Made by a program: the position numbers and the translations under genes. Shown here piece by piece: positions 6,829 to 9,100 of a stretch of 9,100 bases of DNA (its first letter is position 1; the number at the start of each line of letters is the position of its first letter). The notes under the pieces are model-generated. The model was given only the letters and a program-made list of their open reading frames with translations, had not been told where the DNA came from and did not search any database. The DNA is from Nitrospinae bacterium RIFCSPLOWO2_12_FULL_45_22 (GTDB taxonomy: Bacteria; 2-12-FULL-45-22): assembly GCA_001803565.1 (NCBI GenBank), contig MHDQ01000047.1, positions 1 through 9,100 of the forward strand. The letters are read 5' to 3'.

Positions 6829-7635
6829 TTAGCTAATCTTTCCTACCCAGTTCTTAAGGAAACTCTTTGCCGTACTTATGTCTGTGTTTATATCCAATTG
6901 AAAGGTAAATTTGGTCTCACCATTAAGATTTTCATCTTTATACCATACCGGCCCTACCAGTAAGCTTATATTCTTGGTGAAGTAAAAATAAAGGCCCACA
7001 CCGCCGCCACCAAGGACATTGTCACCGCTCATATAATCAGCTGCAATCATAAGCTTATCCGGGATAAGCCATCTATCCCAACCGATCATAAAACCATCAT
7101 TTTCTTCACCTCCATTAGCGTCTTTCAAGACACTGCTATTAGCGAAATAATAGCCTGCATGGAGCCTTCCGACAAATGGAAGACTCTTGCCCACGATAAC
7201 ATCTACTGCATTCTGAGCTGTTAAACCCTTACTTGTCCCTACATTGAATATACCGAGGTTTAATGCCGGAGAGCCTTTAAACCAGGCATTTTCCGGGGTG
7301 CCGAGCTTGGCATTGAAAAACACGGGATAGTCAGTGGGTTCAACTAGGTCAATACCCACCTCCAGTTGTAACTTTTCAAAGGGTAAGACACCCACTGTCA
7401 GCCCTAAATCCGTTGGGAAGTCACCGCCCCTATTGCTCAGCTTCCTGGCCATGGTGGTATAGCTATCATAAGTTAAATGCCATATCCCAAAAGGCTGGAT
7501 ATCCATGGTGCATGGAGACCAATAAGTGGTTGAAGGCGTAGCCAGCACCCGCTCTGGCACCGCGAGCGCACCGATAAGTAATGATATAACTGCAAAAACT
7601 ACTCCCCTCTTTACTAAAAAATTTCTGCGCCTCAT
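6829..7635 (-). CDS. predicted secreted outer-membrane beta-barrel protein, unknown family, heading the amt operon
   Basis: A 268-residue protein with a clear Sec signal peptide: basic MRRRNFLVKRG, a hydrophobic stretch at 11-26, and a probable cut after VLA (32), giving a mature start TPSTTYWSP. The mature part has no membrane helices. It alternates polar and hydrophobic residues with aromatic girdle-like runs (for example GLYFYFTKNISLLVGPVWY at 214-232, LHAGYYFANS, LMIAADYMSGDN) and glycine-rich turns, which fits a small beta-barrel of perhaps 10-12 strands. The C-terminus does not end in the classical aromatic residue. I do not recognise a named family. Its place between a sigma-54 promoter and amt suggests a nitrogen-regulated outer-membrane channel or sensor, which is inference. 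The ATG at 7635 has AGGAGG 4 bases upstream. Confidence 0.8.
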   Translation of the reverse strand: MRRRNFLVKRGVVFAVISLLIGALAVPERVLATPSTTYWSPCTMDIQPFGIWHLTYDSYTTMARKLSNRGGDFPTDLGLTVGVLPFEKLQLEVGIDLVEPTDYPVFFNAKLGTPENAWFKGSPALNLGIFNVGTSKGLTAQNAVDVIVGKSLPFVGRLHAGYYFANSSVLKDANGGEENDGFMIGWDRWLIPDKLMIAADYMSGDNVLGGGGVGLYFYFTKNISLLVGPVWYKDENLNGETKFTFQLDINTDISTAKSFLKNWVGKIS

Positions 7636-7672
7636 AACTCCTCCTTTCTTTTATATATGGTTACCCGAAGAT

Positions 7673-7741
7673 AAAAAATGTAGAGTGCGGTTCCTGAACG
7701 TAGCGCAGTTCGCCTGGCATGATCAGGAGCTACGCACTACA
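7673..7741 (-). promoter_or_regulatory. leader hairpin with U tract and alternative pairing: possible attenuator
   Basis: On the minus strand a long stem (TGTA+GTGCG pairing with CGCAC+TACA, plus TCCTGA with TCAGGA) ends directly in TTTTTT (7678-7673), as in an intrinsic terminator, yet lies 38 bases upstream of the barrel gene start. A competing stem uses CGTAGC (7734-7729) and GCTACG (7704-7699) and cannot form together with the full terminator-like stem, because it takes bases 7733-7734 and crosses the TCCTGA pairing. A separate hairpin, GGTATT/AATACC (7748-7775), precedes it at the expected transcript start. A two-state leader is suggested by sequence only. Confidence 0.4.
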
Positions 7742-7787
7742 AATATTGGTATTACTTCCCATGGGATTGAATACCTATAGCCGAGGG

Positions 7788-7803
7788 AGCAAATAATATG
7801 CCA
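7788..7803 (-). promoter_or_regulatory. sigma-54 (RpoN) promoter for the barrel-amt-(glnB-glnA) cluster
   Basis: The minus-strand 16-mer TGGCATATTATTTGCT matches the -24/-12 consensus TGGCAC-N5-TTGCW with the exact 10-base gap between the GG and GC dinucleotides. Only the C and G after TGGCA differ. The predicted start is near 7777, giving a leader of about 140 bases to the ATG at 7635. Location upstream of amt, glnB and glnA fits NtrC-type nitrogen control through RpoN. Confidence 0.75.
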
Positions 7804-7834
7804 GTTAGTAAAGGAAAGGGTCCCAGGGTTGCGG

Positions 7835-7847
7835 AAAAGGATTGATA
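7835..7847 (-). promoter_or_regulatory. possible IHF site upstream of the sigma-54 promoter
   Basis: TATCAATCCTTTT on the minus strand matches the IHF consensus WATCAANNNNTTR except for the last base. It lies about 32 bases upstream of the -24 element and next to an A/T-rich run (7846-7884), as expected if DNA is bent to bring an upstream activator to the polymerase. The motif is short, so support is weak. Confidence 0.25.
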
Positions 7848-7965
7848 TATAAGACGATTATGATTGTTTATTTAAAATTAAAGGGGAGGGGCAAGGCCAA
7901 TGCTATTATTGGGTGGTGCTGAAGGAGTAAGCAATAGCTAACCGTGGGGGTTGAGGAAATAAAGG

Positions 7966-7977
7966 GGCCAAATGGCC
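7966..7977. promoter_or_regulatory. palindrome GGCCAAATGGCC upstream of the sigma-54 promoter
   Basis: Two GGCC half-sites around AAAT, centred about 170 bases upstream of the -24 element, a usual distance for an activator site of a sigma-54 promoter. Eleven of twelve bases recur on the minus strand inside the glnB promoter (5321-5310). It may bind a shared nitrogen regulator, or be a weak hairpin after the cytochrome gene. It does not look like a classical NtrC site. Confidence 0.3.
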
Positions 7978-8005
7978 TGGGATAAGGGTTGGCTCAGGGT
8001 GCCTC

Positions 8006-9100
8006 CTATTTGGGCACCAGTGGGTTACCCTGCCTATTAATTGACCTTACCTTGAGTTCTTGGGCTAGCTTCTTCATCTTTACCAACCCTTTGGCTAGAT
8101 CATAGAAGCCATGCCATTGAACATAATCAGGCCCCATCATCGCGGCACCCATTCTGGCCCTCCTTCCTTCATGGTGCCAGAGCTCAAAGAATACCCATTC
8201 AATCTCTTCATCAAATTTATTATCGCTGGTAAGGAGCCCTTGGGCATATAGCTCATTCATCATCGCTTGCATAGGTATAAAGTATTTAGTGTTATATAGT
8301 TCGACTGCGGCATCAAATTGTTGATAAAAGCCCTTTACCCATCCAGCGGAATGGCAACTAAGGCATATCTTCTGCATCTTCGCCCTTTTCTCCTGCCAGT
8401 TCTCGGTCTTTACTGCCAGGGGCCTCTCTAATTCCCAGGAGAGCCTGGATGAAACATTGTGGGTAGACTCCAGGACACCTACGCCGGACATGTGACAAGT
8501 AGCGCAGGTAGGGGCACGGTAATGTCTCGTATCCCAATAGGGGGTGGCAACATCCCAATCCCATTCTCTTCCTTCATGCTGGTAAATGGCCCCGTGTTTG
8601 GATTCTAAATAAATCTCTAGCTGGGGATGATCGGGCCCTATATGGCATTGACCGCAGGCCTCGGGCTTGCGAGCTTCGGCTATAGAGAACCGGTGCCGGG
8701 TATGGCAGGCCGAACAACTTCCCCGGCTCCCATCGGGATTGATCCTCCCGATGCCGGTATTAGGCCAGGTAGTAGGATCGGATGCCCCCTGGTTGAAGGT
8801 CACGATCGAGCCGTGGCACTTCTCACATCCCATCACGGCCGCGGCTTTACCCTCTACTACATAAGCCAGGAAATCATCCTTTCCCCTTTCTTTATCCAGG
8901 GGCTGGACAAAGGTAGCGCCCTTGCTATGCAGACTATCATTAAATTCTTTGACTGCTTTGGGGTGGCACCGCTGGCAGTCGTTAGGAGTAACTAAGGCCG
9001 ATATGCTCGCCCCTTCATGCTCTCGGGAGTCAGGCTCCTGTGGGTCGGCCTTGTGACACTCGAGACAATCAACCTTGGCTTTACTATGGGAAGAGTTTTT
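8006..9100 (-). CDS. hydroxylamine oxidoreductase (HAO)-family octahaem cytochrome c, N-terminus outside window
   Basis: The frame is open to the right edge; 364 C-terminal residues are visible (numbered from base 9100). Seven CxxCH haem sites are seen: CLECH (12-16), CQRCH (42-46), CEKCH (92-96), CSACH (129-133), CGQCH (149-153), CATCH (199-203) and CLSCH (246-250). One more upstream would make the family's eight. Family blocks are IGRINPDGSRGSCSACHTRH, ARKPEACGQCHIGPDHPQ (with the Asp-His pair of the active site), APTCATCHMSG and ELWHHEGRRARMGAAMMGPDYVQWHG. If the eighth site lies upstream, CEKCH carries the catalytic haem 4. Such periplasmic enzymes oxidise hydroxylamine or, in many anaerobes, reduce nitrite/hydroxylamine. 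The direction depends on a tyrosine cross-link that I cannot assign by eye (candidates Tyr326 and Tyr333). No C-terminal membrane helix. A GTG/ATG pair at 8836-8831 is internal, not the start. Confidence 0.92.
   Translation of the reverse strand, partial: KNSSHSKAKVDCLECHKADPQEPDSREHEGASISALVTPNDCQRCHPKAVKEFNDSLHSKGATFVQPLDKERGKDDFLAYVVEGKAAAVMGCEKCHGSIVTFNQGASDPTTWPNTGIGRINPDGSRGSCSACHTRHRFSIAEARKPEACGQCHIGPDHPQLEIYLESKHGAIYQHEGREWDWDVATPYWDTRHYRAPTCATCHMSGVGVLESTHNVSSRLSWELERPLAVKTENWQEKRAKMQKICLSCHSAGWVKGFYQQFDAAVELYNTKYFIPMQAMMNELYAQGLLTSDNKFDEEIEWVFFELWHHEGRRARMGAAMMGPDYVQWHGFYDLAKGLVKMKKLAQELKVRSINRQGNPLVPK

Noticed and set aside
7804-8005. Classical NtrC sites (GCACC-N5-GGTGC type) upstream of the sigma-54 promoter
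   Set aside because: None could be found by eye; GGTGGTGC near 7915 and GGTGCC near 8000 lack the right partner half-site and spacing.
7998-8018. GGTGCC/GGCACC hairpin over the cytochrome stop as a terminator
   Set aside because: The 6-bp stem contains the stop codon region and has no U tract after it on the minus strand; probably fortuitous.
8831-8836. Start of the cytochrome gene at the GTG/ATG pair
   Set aside because: The frame stays open to base 9100 and contains two more CxxCH haem motifs upstream, so the gene begins outside the window.
8358-8995. Overlapping frames on both strands within the cytochrome gene
   Set aside because: They lack family features and are out of frame with the seven haem-binding motifs.

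Overview
The window looks like a chromosomal segment of a Gram-negative anaerobe, most plausibly a deltaproteobacterium (Desulfobacterota or a relative). This is inferred from gene content: a hydroxylamine-oxidoreductase-type multihaem cytochrome, an MMPL/RND exporter, adenylylation-type GlnA, PII, Amt and a predicted outer-membrane barrel. Nothing in the sequence fixes the species. Apart from a gene end at the left edge, every real gene lies on the minus strand, so the biology reads from right to left.

Right edge to left. At 8006-9100 is the C-terminal part (364 residues, seven CxxCH haem sites) of an octahaem HAO-family cytochrome that continues beyond the window. The 370-base gap 7636-8005 has no gene. 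It holds a well-formed sigma-54 promoter (7788-7803) and, between that promoter and the next gene, a two-hairpin leader whose second hairpin ends in six U residues. Then come a predicted secreted beta-barrel protein of unknown function (6829-7635), an Amt ammonium transporter (5391-6749), a PII protein (4786-5124) and glutamine synthetase GlnA (3264-4676). Together these four form an ammonium uptake and assimilation cluster. Amt brings in ammonium, PII senses nitrogen/energy status and is expected to gate Amt and control GlnA modification, and GlnA fixes ammonium into glutamine. The HAO-like enzyme next door handles hydroxylamine/nitrite-level nitrogen and could be a local ammonium source.

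The spacers in the cluster are unusual. The amt-glnB gap carries a 110-base element bounded by 22-base imperfect inverted repeats, plus a sigma-70-like promoter. The glnB-glnA gap carries five near-tandem copies of an 8-base unit inside an 11-base inverted repeat. A near-palindrome (GGCCAAATGGYC) occurs both upstream of the sigma-54 promoter and inside the glnB promoter.

Between glnA and the MMPL gene (2678-3263) there is no intact gene. The region holds a decayed group II intron: an internally deleted reverse-transcriptase end and a domain-V hairpin with an altered catalytic triad. A long hairpin lies next to glnA. The leader of the MMPL/RND exporter (341-2677) follows. At the far left (1-282) is a plus-strand DUF475-type membrane protein that loses its C-terminal part abruptly, convergent with the MMPL gene across a candidate bidirectional terminator.

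The best candidates for new biology are the sigma-54 promoter plus possible attenuator in front of the barrel-amt-glnB-glnA cluster, and the unknown barrel protein that heads it.
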